NCBI GenBank assembly: GCA_021323655.1 | Contig: JAJPKO010000012.1 | Coordinates: 1 to 64,000 of the forward strand | DNA length: 64,000 bases | Source of the DNA: Acidobacteriaceae bacterium | GTDB taxonomy: Bacteria > Acidobacteriota > Terriglobia > Terriglobales > Acidobacteriaceae | Direction: 5' to 3' | Part shown: positions 49,868 to 59,473 of the stretch, piece by piece | How the letters are laid out: each line of letters begins with the position of its first letter | Position numbering within the stretch: the first letter of the stretch is position 1 | Translations under genes and position numbers: made by a program | The notes under the pieces: model-generated | What the model was told of the DNA's origin: nothing | Databases searched by the model: none | What the model saw: only the letters and a program-made list of their open reading frames with translations

Positions 49868-51634
49868 ATGCTCCGGAAACTCCAGCCTCTCTTCCCTTAC
49901 CTGCGCCGTTACCGCAGAGGATTCTTCTGGGGCGGGGTCTCCGTTGTCCTCAGCAATCTCATCTGGATCTTCTTCCCTCAGGTCATCCGCATCGCCATTG
50001 ATGACCTGAACCACGGCGTCACGGAAAAGAAAATCTGGCTATACGCCGGTCTGCTCGTGGCCGTTTCGCTCGCCAAAGGCGTTTTCCTGTTCCTCACCCG
50101 CTGGATCATCATCGGCCTCTCACGCGACATCGAGTTTGACCTGCGCAACGATCTCTTCCTCCAGCTCGAAAAGCAGTCCACCGCCTACTATCAGCAGCAT
50201 CGCACCGGCGACATCATGGCTCGCATGACCAACGATCTGAACGCCGTCCGCATGCTGCTCGGCCCGGCCATTATGTATAGCGCCAACACTCTGCTGTTCT
50301 CCATCGGAGCGCTGTACTTCCTCCTCAGGATCAGCCCCTTCCTCACTTTGGTCGCACTCGTGCCCCTGCCGCTCGCCAGTGTGCTGGTACAAACCATGGG
50401 CCGCAAAATCCATGAGCGCTTCGAGCGCATCCAGGCCATGTACTCTGACATCTCGGCCCAGGCGCAGGAAAACTTCTCCGGGGCCCGCCTGGTCCGCGCC
50501 TTCGCTCAGGAAGAAGCGCAGATCGCTGCTTTCGAAAAGTCGAACCAGGAATACATCCGGCGCGGCCTCCGCCTCGTGCAGCTCATGGGCATGCTGTGGC
50601 CCACCCTTGAATTTATTCTCGGCCTCGCCCTCGCCATCACTCTCCTCGTCGGCGGACACGAAGTCCTCTCGCACCGCATCAGCGTCGGTGATTTCGTGGC
50701 CTTTAACACCTACATGCTCATGCTCACATGGCCTGTCATCGCCCTCGGCTGGGTCGTCAATCTGGTCCAGCGCGGCACCGCGTCAATCGTGCGCATTGAC
50801 GAACTGCTAAAGGCAAAGCCAACGATTGATGACCGCGACGCCGACCGCTCCATCCCACAGGACGCAAAGCTGCGCGGCGAAATTGAGTTCCGCAATCTAA
50901 GCTTTTCTTACGAAGGCGAGAATGGCCGACCCATCCAAATACTGCGCGACATCTCGCTCAAAATTCCTGCAGGCAGCAGTCTGGCGCTCGTTGGCCCCAC
51001 CGGCTCAGGCAAAACAACCCTGGTCAACCTGATGGCCCGCATCTACGACGCCGAACCCGGCAGCATCTTCATAGATGGCCGCCCCATTCGCGAATATCCG
51101 CTCGAAGTCCTTCGCGCCAACATCGGCTTTGTCCCGCAGGAGACATTTCTCTTCAGCGAGACCATCCGCGAGAACATCGCCTTTGGCGTGTCCCATGCCA
51201 CTGAAGAAGAAGTCCTCCGCGCAGCCGAAATCGCCCACATCCGCAAAGAGTTCGAGGAATTTCACCGCGGATTCGAGACCATGATCGGCGAACGCGGCGT
51301 TACTCTTTCCGGCGGCCAGAAGCAGCGCTCCTCGCTCGCCCGCGCCATTCTTCGCAATCCAGCCATCCTCATTCTCGATGACGCCCTCGCCAGCGTAGAC
51401 ACTTATACCGAAGAGCGTATCCTCGAAGAACTCCAGCGTGTGATGGAAGGACGTACCACCATCCTCATCTCACACCGCATCTCCACCGTGCGCCACGCCG
51501 ATCAGATCGCCGTGCTCATCCACGGCCGCATCGCAGAACTGGGTACCCACGAGCAACTGCTCGCCCGCAACGGACACTATGCCAGCCTCTTCCAGAAGCA
51601 GCTTCTGGAAGAAGAGCTAGCCGTCACCCGCTGA
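49868..51634 (+). CDS. ABC exporter, membrane-ATPase half transporter
   Basis: A 588-residue fused transporter. Six membrane helices fill residues 1-310 (RGFFWGGVSVVLSNLIWIFF is the first), then the ATPase has LALVGPTGSGKTTLVNLMAR, LSGGQKQRSSLARAIL, LILDDALASVDTYTE and the ISHRISTVR switch. It resembles MdlB/YheI-type exporters for lipids or drugs. It differs from the msbA copy in this window in the signature and Walker B (DDALAS). Substrate unknown. The ribosome site is weak. Confidence 0.88.
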   Translation: MLRKLQPLFPYLRRYRRGFFWGGVSVVLSNLIWIFFPQVIRIAIDDLNHGVTEKKIWLYAGLLVAVSLAKGVFLFLTRWIIIGLSRDIEFDLRNDLFLQLEKQSTAYYQQHRTGDIMARMTNDLNAVRMLLGPAIMYSANTLLFSIGALYFLLRISPFLTLVALVPLPLASVLVQTMGRKIHERFERIQAMYSDISAQAQENFSGARLVRAFAQEEAQIAAFEKSNQEYIRRGLRLVQLMGMLWPTLEFILGLALAITLLVGGHEVLSHRISVGDFVAFNTYMLMLTWPVIALGWVVNLVQRGTASIVRIDELLKAKPTIDDRDADRSIPQDAKLRGEIEFRNLSFSYEGENGRPIQILRDISLKIPAGSSLALVGPTGSGKTTLVNLMARIYDAEPGSIFIDGRPIREYPLEVLRANIGFVPQETFLFSETIRENIAFGVSHATEEEVLRAAEIAHIRKEFEEFHRGFETMIGERGVTLSGGQKQRSSLARAILRNPAILILDDALASVDTYTEERILEELQRVMEGRTTILISHRISTVRHADQIAVLIHGRIAELGTHEQLLARNGHYASLFQKQLLEEELAVTR

Positions 51635-51635
51635 T

Positions 51636-52070
51636 CTATACCGCCGTCCATCCAGAGGCCCTCACACTCGCTTCGGCCAGCGCTGCAGGCGGCGCATACA
51701 TCGCCCTCACTTCCGGGTCCTGCGCCACCTGCTGCCATGCTTCGCGAACATTCAGCACACATCGCACAGCTTCCTGAAAACGCTCCGCAGAAGACAGCCG
51801 CGATCCCTCAAGACACAGCGCAAACACAGCCGCATAAAACTCTGACAGTGATTTCGCCGGACCGCCCACATCCATGCGCAGACGCGATTGCAGGTGCATC
51901 AGAATGTCCAGCACGCGTTTCACTGCAATGCGCCGCGCATGCACGTCTCCCGCTTCGGTCGCGGCAATGGCCTGGTTCAGAAAACGCACCATCCCGTCGT
52001 ACAACGCAATCACCAGTTCTACAGGATTCATCCCGGCAAGAGACTGCTGCTGATAATTTCTCTTCTGCAT
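51636..52070 (-). CDS. fliS: Flagellar export chaperone FliS
   Basis: A 144-residue FliS, which binds the flagellin C-terminus to stop early polymerisation. YQQQSLAGMNPVELVIALYD then GMVRFLNQA is the family signature helix. It follows fliD by 9 bp, the standard fliD-fliS order, and its stop is one base from the convergent ABC gene's stop. The C-terminal 25 residues are Ala-rich and unlike E. coli. Confidence 0.92.
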   Translation of the reverse strand: MQKRNYQQQSLAGMNPVELVIALYDGMVRFLNQAIAATEAGDVHARRIAVKRVLDILMHLQSRLRMDVGGPAKSLSEFYAAVFALCLEGSRLSSAERFQEAVRCVLNVREAWQQVAQDPEVRAMYAPPAALAEASVRASGWTAV

Positions 52071-52079
52071 GGCCCGCCT

Positions 52080-53759
52080 CTATCCCTTCTGCTGCCTATA
52101 GCCGGTAATGGCGCTGTAGATTTCGTTGATCTGGTTAATCTCCTGCGGAATCTCCGTCAGGATGTAATTGGCCTCGTTCAACTGCGCCGTTAATTGGGCC
52201 TTCTTCGTGCTGATCACGGCCTCTTCATTGCTGATGTTCGTCTTTAGCTGCGACTCAACCTGCGAATTCTGCTGGAGCGCGAGGCGAATAGCACCTGTGG
52301 TTGAACTGCTCCCCAGGCTGTTCAGCGCTTTTGTAAAGTTGCCGCCAAATGAGGTAAAGTACCCGCTGGGTTGAAGAAAATTCACTACGTCCTGGTAGTT
52401 CGTGTCCAGTATGCTGCTCAACGTGTCTGTGTTCAGAGACAAAGTGCCGTCATTGTTCACCGTGATGCCGAGCTGCGTAATGGATGTCACCCCATTCGAT
52501 AGCCCCGAAGCAAAATTCACAGCACTGCCCGTAGTTGCGTCCGTCAGGTTGCTGCTGTCCACTGCAATTGCGCCAGCTGACCCAGACGTACTGCTGCTCA
52601 GGCTCAAAGTTGAACTGCTTCCCGACTGGATGATTGAGGCCGCGACGCCCAGATTGGCCGAGTTGATCGCTGCTGCCAGCCCAGCCAGGTTCGCATTGCT
52701 TCCCGTTGGAACATTCACCGTCTGTGCCTGTCCTCCGCCCACGCTGATGGAAATACTGCCGGAAAGCGTGTCCGAGCTGCCGACCGAAGAACTGGTTGCA
52801 GCCGCATTGGCGGGTTGAATGTAAGCCAGCGCCGACTGAAGCGAAGACTGCAAGGTTGCCAGCGTAGGATTGCCAAACAAAGGCTCAGGATTCCCGCTTG
52901 CGTCTCTGCCCTCCTGCGCATTCAGGTCGCCGATAACTTTGTTGTAGTCCGTCACAAACGTGTTTATGGCGGACTCAACCGCCAGGTTATTGTTCGTGAT
53001 CTCTACCTGGATGCTCTCGCTCGGAGCCACACTCAGCAGCTGCAACGTAACGCCCTGAATGGCATTCGTTACAGTATTCGAAGAACTTGTTACAGCAACG
53101 CCGTCCACTGTAAGCTGCGCATCAGCCCCCGCCTGCGTCTGGGTGAAGCCAATCGCAGAGGAGCCATTGCTCGCGTCTACCAGACTGCTTGAGACCGATA
53201 TCTGACCGCTCGCGCCACTGGTCCTGCTCACCAGGGAAAGCCGCGACCCCGACGAGTCCGTGATCACATTCGCAATCACGCCATAGCTTCCTGAATTAAT
53301 CGCGCTAGCCAGAGAGGCTAGCGTGTTATTGGAAGATCCTATACTGATTGTCTGTCCGTTAATGGTAAGGCTGCCGCCCAGAGTGTCGCTGGCGTGCGAA
53401 ATCGTGCTGCTTACATAGGAAGAGGTCGTCGCCAGCTGCTGCACGGTGATCGTATGGCTCCCGGCAATGGCTGACGTTGACGCCGAAACCAGTTGCAGCA
53501 CATTCGTATCAGAGCTCGAGCCCTGCTTCTCTGAAAGTACCCCCTGAAAGTCAGTCAGCGACAGCAGGGCCGTCGAAAGCGAACTCAAGTCCGTCCCTAT
53601 GCTGGTCAGCGCAGTGTCCTGCGACTGCAATGCAGAAAGCTGGTTCTTCCACGGAGCCTCCACCGTCTGCATATTCGTCACAATCTGGTTGACCGTGGAG
53701 GTTACATCAAAGCCTTGCCCACTCGTGGGCGACCCAAACGAAAGCCCGACTGTTCCCAT
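52080..53759 (-). CDS. fliD: Flagellar filament cap protein FliD
   Basis: A 559-residue FliD that caps the growing filament. The N-terminus GLSFGSPTSGQGFDVTSTVN followed by QIVTNMQTVEAPWKNQLSAL is the FliD_N coil region. Two internal blocks repeat the flagellin-like ITVQQLATTSS and QTVNVPTGSNANLAGLAAAI type (residues about 110-180 and 340-420). The C-terminal coil contains VESQLKTNISNEEAVISTKK. GAGGAC precedes the ATG at 53759. It is Ser/Thr-rich as usual. No flagellin or hook genes are beside it. Confidence 0.92.
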   Translation of the reverse strand: MGTVGLSFGSPTSGQGFDVTSTVNQIVTNMQTVEAPWKNQLSALQSQDTALTSIGTDLSSLSTALLSLTDFQGVLSEKQGSSSDTNVLQLVSASTSAIAGSHTITVQQLATTSSYVSSTISHASDTLGGSLTINGQTISIGSSNNTLASLASAINSGSYGVIANVITDSSGSRLSLVSRTSGASGQISVSSSLVDASNGSSAIGFTQTQAGADAQLTVDGVAVTSSSNTVTNAIQGVTLQLLSVAPSESIQVEITNNNLAVESAINTFVTDYNKVIGDLNAQEGRDASGNPEPLFGNPTLATLQSSLQSALAYIQPANAAATSSSVGSSDTLSGSISISVGGGQAQTVNVPTGSNANLAGLAAAINSANLGVAASIIQSGSSSTLSLSSSTSGSAGAIAVDSSNLTDATTGSAVNFASGLSNGVTSITQLGITVNNDGTLSLNTDTLSSILDTNYQDVVNFLQPSGYFTSFGGNFTKALNSLGSSSTTGAIRLALQQNSQVESQLKTNISNEEAVISTKKAQLTAQLNEANYILTEIPQEINQINEIYSAITGYRQQKG

Positions 53760-53815
53760 GTCCTCGTTATCGGCTACGCGGGAGACAACTTGAATCAATG
53801 AGATGACCGGAACTG

Positions 53816-55915
53816 TTAACGCAGCGCCTGCGCCCTCTGCTGCGCCTTGCCCAGAGCGCCAAGCACAACACCCGGCGTCAGCACTTCAGGCAGGACCTGC
53901 GGCGGGTCCTGTGGCGATGGAGAGTAAACAGCATAGGTAGGAACTCCACTCCGGCCCAGCGATTGAAGCGCCTTCGTAATTGCCTCATCGCTGTTCGTCC
54001 AATCCGCGCGCACCAGCGCAAAATTCCCCTCGCGGAACTTCTGCTGTACATCCGCCCGGTCCAGAATCACGCGCTCATTCACCTGGCAGCTCAGGCACCA
54101 CTTTGCCGTGAAGTCCACAAACACAGGCCGCCCCTCACCACGGTATTTCTCCACAATATCTGGTGCAAAAGGCTTCCAGTCCGAACTGGCCACAGCTGCA
54201 GCCGCAGGCGCCGCGCTCAGTTTCTGCGCGGAAAACAGTGACACCGCAACCGCACAGGCCAGCACAATCCCCGCCGCTACTGTGGCCGGGGCCTTCGCCG
54301 GCCAGCGCCCCAGGATCCATCCCGCAATGGCAAGCAGCACAAAGGCGCTCAACAGACCCACAAGCGCGTTCGCCCCCGTGGTCTGCGCAAAAAGCCACAC
54401 CAGCCAGATGACCGTCCCGAATACAGGAATCGAAGTTGCCTGCTTCAGCACTTCCATCCACGCGCCTGGACGCGGCAGAACACGCGTCCACGCGGGCTGA
54501 AACGCCAGCAACAGATACGGTGCAGCCAATCCCAACGCAAGCGCCGTAAAGACAAGAAAGCTGATCAGTGCCGAGTGCGCCAGCGCATAGCCAATCGCCG
54601 CGCCCATAAACGGCGCAGTGCACGGCGTAGCCACAATCACCGCCAGCACTCCGGTAAAAAAGCTGCCCGTATGCCCGTGCTTTGCCGCCAGATCCGAACC
54701 TGCGCTCGTCAGCGAAAGGCCGATCTCAAACATTCCGGCAAGCGAAAGCCCCAGGAAGAAGAGCAACAAGGCCATGACCGCCACAAACCCCGGCGACTGG
54801 AACTGGAATCCCCATCCCAGCCCGCGCCCGCCTGCTCGCAGCAGCAACAGCAGCCCCACCACAACCCAGAACGAAACCAGAATGCCCAGCGTGTACACAA
54901 GCCCGTGTGCGCGTAGCTTCCGCCGCTCCTGCTGCGAAGAGTTGAGCAACGACAGCCCTTTGATAAAAAGGACTGGAAAGACGCATGGCATCAGGTTCAG
55001 AATGATTCCGCCAGCAAACGCAAGCGCCAGCACCTGCACCAGGGCCGCACCACCGTCGTCTCTTGTTGCCGGTTGCACCGGAAGCGCGCCTTCCGCCGCC
55101 CGCACTTCAAATGCCCGTCTATCTGCCAGCACAACAAGGCCGTGCAGAACACCCGGCGCCTTCTGCAGGTTCTCGTCCTTCCTGATATCAATCCTCACCC
55201 CGTTCTTCAGCGGAGTCACAACCTGCGGCGCAGCATTCGCAATCTCGTTCTGGTCAAAAGGGAAGAACTGCGCCGTCGCCTCACGGTTCCCGGTCAGAAC
55301 AGTCAGCGAAAATCCAGCCGCTGTCGGTACAAACTTCGACTGCATTCCTGGCGGAAGCGGCTTGGGCAGTGTATCTTTCAACCGCGCAATCAGCTGCTTG
55401 TCCGCATCCACAAATGACGGCGAAATCGGCGGTGCAGACATTGCTTTGCGCTCCACATCCAGCTGTGCTTTGCCCGGGATGCACACCTCGCGGCAAACCA
55501 GCCAGTCAACCTTCGCGTTCAGAACAGCCTTGCCATTTGCCGGCGGCCTGAAGTCCGGCCCAACATGCATCGGTATGGGAAAGAGCACTTCGTTCTCATA
55601 CCCGAAATCCATGAGCGGCCCAAGCGGCAGACGCTTCGGTGCAGGAAATTGCATCGCATCCGCGCTCACACCCTTCGGCAAGGTCCATTGCATGCGTGGC
55701 GGCTCGCCCGAGTCTCCGGCATTGGTCCAGTAAACATGCCATCCCGGCTCCAGCTTGAAGTAAAGGCCCGCCGTGAAGTCTTGTTGCGGATAAATCTCCG
55801 CCGGAGGCACAACCAGTTGCACATTCAGGTGAGGAGCATTCGCGCTCGAAGCAGACCATCCGGTTGCCGCCGTCAGCAGCACCAGCCAGAGCAGAAATAA
55901 GTTTCTCGAGCGCAT
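53816..55915 (-). CDS. dsbD: Thiol:disulfide interchange protein DsbD
   Basis: It carries electrons from cytoplasmic thioredoxin to the periplasm, for example for cytochrome c maturation. Over 699 residues it has a signal peptide, an N-terminal domain with VCREVCIPG (its Cys pair), an eight-helix membrane core with NLMPCVFPVLFIKG and VATPCTAPFMGAAIGYALAH (the core cysteines), and a C-terminal thioredoxin domain with FTAKWCLSCQVNE. All three Cys pairs are present. The start at ATG 55915 has AAAGG upstream. It could serve the nine-haem cytochrome in this window. fliD follows 56 bp downstream. Confidence 0.93.
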   Translation of the reverse strand: MRSRNLFLLWLVLLTAATGWSASSANAPHLNVQLVVPPAEIYPQQDFTAGLYFKLEPGWHVYWTNAGDSGEPPRMQWTLPKGVSADAMQFPAPKRLPLGPLMDFGYENEVLFPIPMHVGPDFRPPANGKAVLNAKVDWLVCREVCIPGKAQLDVERKAMSAPPISPSFVDADKQLIARLKDTLPKPLPPGMQSKFVPTAAGFSLTVLTGNREATAQFFPFDQNEIANAAPQVVTPLKNGVRIDIRKDENLQKAPGVLHGLVVLADRRAFEVRAAEGALPVQPATRDDGGAALVQVLALAFAGGIILNLMPCVFPVLFIKGLSLLNSSQQERRKLRAHGLVYTLGILVSFWVVVGLLLLLRAGGRGLGWGFQFQSPGFVAVMALLLFFLGLSLAGMFEIGLSLTSAGSDLAAKHGHTGSFFTGVLAVIVATPCTAPFMGAAIGYALAHSALISFLVFTALALGLAAPYLLLAFQPAWTRVLPRPGAWMEVLKQATSIPVFGTVIWLVWLFAQTTGANALVGLLSAFVLLAIAGWILGRWPAKAPATVAAGIVLACAVAVSLFSAQKLSAAPAAAAVASSDWKPFAPDIVEKYRGEGRPVFVDFTAKWCLSCQVNERVILDRADVQQKFREGNFALVRADWTNSDEAITKALQSLGRSGVPTYAVYSPSPQDPPQVLPEVLTPGVVLGALGKAQQRAQALR

Positions 55916-55974
55916 CTCTATGCCTTTCATTGTAGGACGAAGCACCCACCATCTTGGTTACAACAGGCCATGGT

Positions 55975-56391
55975 TCACTCCCAGCCCGCCGCCATGCGCT
56001 CCTTCAAAATGCATCGGTCCATCACCACCTTGATGCCTGCATTTTCCGCCATCTCCGCGGCTTCGTCGTGGACCACTCCTTCCTGCAGCCACAAATATGG
56101 AATTCCCAGACGAATTGTCTCCTTCACCACCTCAGGAACAAACTCCGGCGCGCGAAAGACATTCACCAGATCAATCTTTCCCGCCCCTTCAGCAGCTGCC
56201 TCGATCGTGGGATACGCCCGCTCCCCCAAAGAGCTCTCAATCAGTGGATTCACAGGAATAATGCGATATCCGCGGCCCTGCATAAAGCGCGATACACCAT
56301 AACTGGCCCTCCCTTCTTTATCGGAAAGACCAACCACAGCAATCGTCTCTGTTTCATCCAGGATTTCGCGAATCACAGAAGGTTCATTCAT
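55975..56391 (-). CDS. CoA-binding domain protein (YccU-like)
   Basis: A 138-residue Rossmann protein of the CoA_binding_2 type. TIAVVGLSDKEGRASYGVSR then FMQGRGYRIIPVNP, IDLVNVFRAPEFVPEVV and YLWLQEGVVHDEAAEMA define it. GAGGGA precedes the ATG at 56391; the frame open further upstream is rejected. The role of these small proteins is not known, though they bind CoA. Confidence 0.88.
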   Translation of the reverse strand: MNEPSVIREILDETETIAVVGLSDKEGRASYGVSRFMQGRGYRIIPVNPLIESSLGERAYPTIEAAAEGAGKIDLVNVFRAPEFVPEVVKETIRLGIPYLWLQEGVVHDEAAEMAENAGIKVVMDRCILKERMAAGWE

Positions 56392-56621
56392 TCCCTCTAT
56401 TATCGCGGAAAGTCCCGCAAGCACGCTCCCCATGCCTCTGTGCATATACTTTTTGACAAAGCCGTACGCCTTCCCTATCCTCCAGACAATATGGGCCTCA
56501 CTTGCCATCCGGTACAAGATCCTCGTCATGGCTACAACTCGTGTTGCCTGTAATCCTTCCCATTACCACCAGAGCAAAATCACCTGATTGGCCTGACCCC
56601 TAAAGGAGATCCGTTTCATCC

Positions 56622-58079
56622 ATGCCAGAAATTTCTGAAAGCCGTCGCGCCTTCCTGAAAAGCTCCGTAGCCGCAGCCGTTGCAGCCGCCGCCCCCGCAA
56701 GCATGACTGCTGAACAGAACACCTCCGCACCCAAACCAGCACGCAAACCGAACATCATCTATTACGTTGCCGACCAGATGCGTTGGGACTTCCTCGGCTC
56801 GCAGGGCGAAAATCCGACCACCCTCACGCCCAACCTGGATGCCATCTCCGCGCGCGGCACCCGGTTCGCCACCGCTGTTACCAACCAGCCCGTGTGCTCG
56901 CCCTCTCGTTCCGTCATGCTGACAGGCCGGTACGCAACAGAAACCGGCGTCTGGAGCAACGCCCGCGCCATTGATTCTTCTCTTCCCACGCTCGCCTCCG
57001 TGCTGCGCCAAAACGGATACACCGCCAACTTCATCGGCAAATGGCACCTGGCCCCCGGCACTGCGGAAGAAGGCGGTGGACACGGACAAGTCAAGCCCGA
57101 ATTCCGCGCCGGCTTCCTCGATTACTGGGAAGGCGCAAATGAATACGAATGGACCACGCATCCCTATGAAGGAACCATCTGGGACGGCGATGGAAATCCC
57201 ATCACCTTCAAAAATCAATACCGCGTAGATTTCCTCACCGATCGCGTCGTCAAATTCCTGCAAAAGGACCACGACAAGCCATTCCTGCTCTTCGTTTCCC
57301 AACTCGAACCGCACTTCCAGAACGACGTAAAGCACTTTGTCGGCCCTAATGGCTCAAAGGACAAATTCGCAAACCCATTCGTTCCTCACGATCTGAGCGG
57401 CAAGCTCGGCGACTGGCAGGGCGAGCTGCCCGACTATTACGGCTGCATTGCCGCTATTGACCAGTCAGTCGGACGCATTCTGAAGACCCTCGAAGAACAG
57501 GGCCAGCTTGAAAACACCATCTTCATGTTTTCCAGCGACCACGGCTGCCACTTCAAAACTCGAAACCTCGAATACAAACGCAGCCCGCACAATGCCTCCA
57601 TCCGCATTCCTCTCATCGCCCAGGGCCCTGGCTTTGACAATGCCGCTACCGTGCATGAAGTGGTCGGCAACATCCACATCACGCCCACCCTCCTCGATGC
57701 AGCAGGCGTCCCCATTCCCCAAAGCATGAAAGGCAAAAGCCTGCTGCCTCTGGCGCAAAATGCATCCTCGCGCAAACAATGGAAAAACTGCGAACTCATC
57801 CAGATCAGCGAAGCCATGACCGCACGCGCCCTTCGCACAAAAGACTGGACCTATAGCGTCTTGGACCCATCTGCCGACGTAAGAACAGACAAGTTCGGGA
57901 AAAAGTACCAGGACTACCTGCTCTACGATCAGCGCGCCGATCCGTATGAATCAGTGAATCTCATCTGGCGTCCTGAACACAAAGAAACCGTGAACAAGCT
58001 TCGCACTCAGTTGCAGGAAGAAATGAAATACGCCGACGAACCCGAAGCAGAATTTGTCCCCTCCCGCCTTTTTTATTAA
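56622..58079 (+). CDS. Tat-exported sulfatase (Cys-type)
   Basis: A 485-residue alkaline-phosphatase-superfamily sulfatase. The N-terminus SRRAFLKSSVAAAVAAAA is a twin-arginine signal. Cys92 in the motif CSPSRSVMLTGRYA is the residue turned into formylglycine by a maturase; no maturase gene is in the window. NIIYYVADQMRWDF and SSDHGCHF supply metal ligands. It hydrolyses a sulfate ester in the periplasm, substrate unknown. AAAGGAG lies 13 bases before the ATG. It converges on the ArsB-like gene. Confidence 0.9.
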   Translation: MPEISESRRAFLKSSVAAAVAAAAPASMTAEQNTSAPKPARKPNIIYYVADQMRWDFLGSQGENPTTLTPNLDAISARGTRFATAVTNQPVCSPSRSVMLTGRYATETGVWSNARAIDSSLPTLASVLRQNGYTANFIGKWHLAPGTAEEGGGHGQVKPEFRAGFLDYWEGANEYEWTTHPYEGTIWDGDGNPITFKNQYRVDFLTDRVVKFLQKDHDKPFLLFVSQLEPHFQNDVKHFVGPNGSKDKFANPFVPHDLSGKLGDWQGELPDYYGCIAAIDQSVGRILKTLEEQGQLENTIFMFSSDHGCHFKTRNLEYKRSPHNASIRIPLIAQGPGFDNAATVHEVVGNIHITPTLLDAAGVPIPQSMKGKSLLPLAQNASSRKQWKNCELIQISEAMTARALRTKDWTYSVLDPSADVRTDKFGKKYQDYLLYDQRADPYESVNLIWRPEHKETVNKLRTQLQEEMKYADEPEAEFVPSRLFY

Positions 58080-58097
58080 AGACAGAGGGCGATCCAT

Positions 58098-59354
58098 CTA
58101 CGCGTGCAAAACCAGCACCGACAACACCAAAGAGACCGGCATGACCACCATGCCGGTCTTCAGAAACTCCCACGCCGTAATCTCTGCATCATCGCGTCGT
58201 AAAACAATCAGCCAGAGAATCGTCGCCAGAGACCCGGTCACCGACAGATTTGGCCCCAGATCAACTCCAAGCAGAGCAGCGTGTGACAACCCGCTCGCAC
58301 TATGCACCCGCTGCAACGCTCCGCCAACCGCAAGCCCCACCGGAAGATTGTTCATAATGTTCGAAACAAGAGCAATCGCCCCTGCCGAGATGAATCTCCC
58401 ATACCCGTCCGGCACATGAGACAGCCACGCAAGGCCCGACTGCATCAGTCGCAACATTCCCGCGCGGTTCAGCGCCGCAACAATCATGAACAGGCCAGCC
58501 ACCAAAGGAAGAACACTCCATGAGACGACCTTCCCTACAGTCTTCAATGCCCCGCGGTTGCGAAAGGAAATAAGCACCAGCGCAAACACACCGGTCACAC
58601 AGGTCGGCAGCCCTAGTTGCAGACCCATCCCGGAGCAAACAAGAAGCACCACCGCGGCAACACAAATTCCCAGCAGCGCCAGCCGCCCCTCCGCCGTAAG
58701 CGCCGCTCCCTCCGCAATGGAGTTCATCTGCCCCTGAAGTGCCTTCCGCGAGAGCAGCCACAGGCAGACGAATGTGCTTGCAATCGAAAGCACGGATGGC
58801 AGCAGAAAAATGTGCAACCAGGGTCCAAGCGCTGGCAGACTTCTCCCAAAAACAACCAGGTTCGCCGGGTTGGCAATTGGAAGCACAAAGCTCGCCGCAT
58901 TCGCAATCATTGCGCAGGCCAGCAGATAAGGCTTCAATTCCACCCTCGCGCGCCGTACAGCCGTCAGCACCGCCGGAGTAAGTACAACCGCAGTCGCATC
59001 GTTAGATAGAAAGACCGTCACCGCGGTCCCTGCTCCATAAATCAGCAGAAACAACCGCCTCGGCGAGCCGCCGGAATTCCTCACCGCAAGATCGGCCACC
59101 CAGTCAAACACACCCTCGTGCCGGGCCAACTCAGCCAGAATCATCATGCCTGTCAGGAACAGATACACGTCCAGGCCTTCATAAATAGCATGCGCTGCAT
59201 CAGACAGCGGCAGCAACCGCGCCAGCACGAGCGCAAGTGCGCCCAGGCAAATCCATATGTACTCGGCAATGCCTTTCGGCCGGAACAGCATCAACAGAAT
59301 GCTAGCCAGCGAAATGACCCAGATAAGGATGTCAGTCCAGTGAGAAAAGTGCAT
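58098..59354 (-). CDS. ArsB/SLC13-type membrane transporter
   Basis: A 418-residue membrane protein with about 11 hydrophobic segments in the ion-transporter superfamily that includes ArsB and the divalent anion/Na+ symporters. Features are LTGMMILAELARHEGVFDWV, FLSNDATAVVLTPAVL, and ANAASFVLPIANPANLVVFG. ArsB annotation is common for this group, but no arsenic genes (arsR, arsC, arsA) are near. Proximity to the sulfatase makes an anion role, such as sulfate or dicarboxylate, possible; undecided. Confidence 0.82.
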   Translation of the reverse strand: MHFSHWTDILIWVISLASILLMLFRPKGIAEYIWICLGALALVLARLLPLSDAAHAIYEGLDVYLFLTGMMILAELARHEGVFDWVADLAVRNSGGSPRRLFLLIYGAGTAVTVFLSNDATAVVLTPAVLTAVRRARVELKPYLLACAMIANAASFVLPIANPANLVVFGRSLPALGPWLHIFLLPSVLSIASTFVCLWLLSRKALQGQMNSIAEGAALTAEGRLALLGICVAAVVLLVCSGMGLQLGLPTCVTGVFALVLISFRNRGALKTVGKVVSWSVLPLVAGLFMIVAALNRAGMLRLMQSGLAWLSHVPDGYGRFISAGAIALVSNIMNNLPVGLAVGGALQRVHSASGLSHAALLGVDLGPNLSVTGSLATILWLIVLRRDDAEITAWEFLKTGMVVMPVSLVLSVLVLHA

Positions 59355-59473
59355 CCGGCTTTCTGGATTGTCTTACACATCCACATCGAACAGCAACGGA
59401 TGTACCAGACAAAACAGGCGAAGTGGCAGCACAAAAGCCGTCCACTTCGCCGACAGTTACGGGAGTAAGAAAG

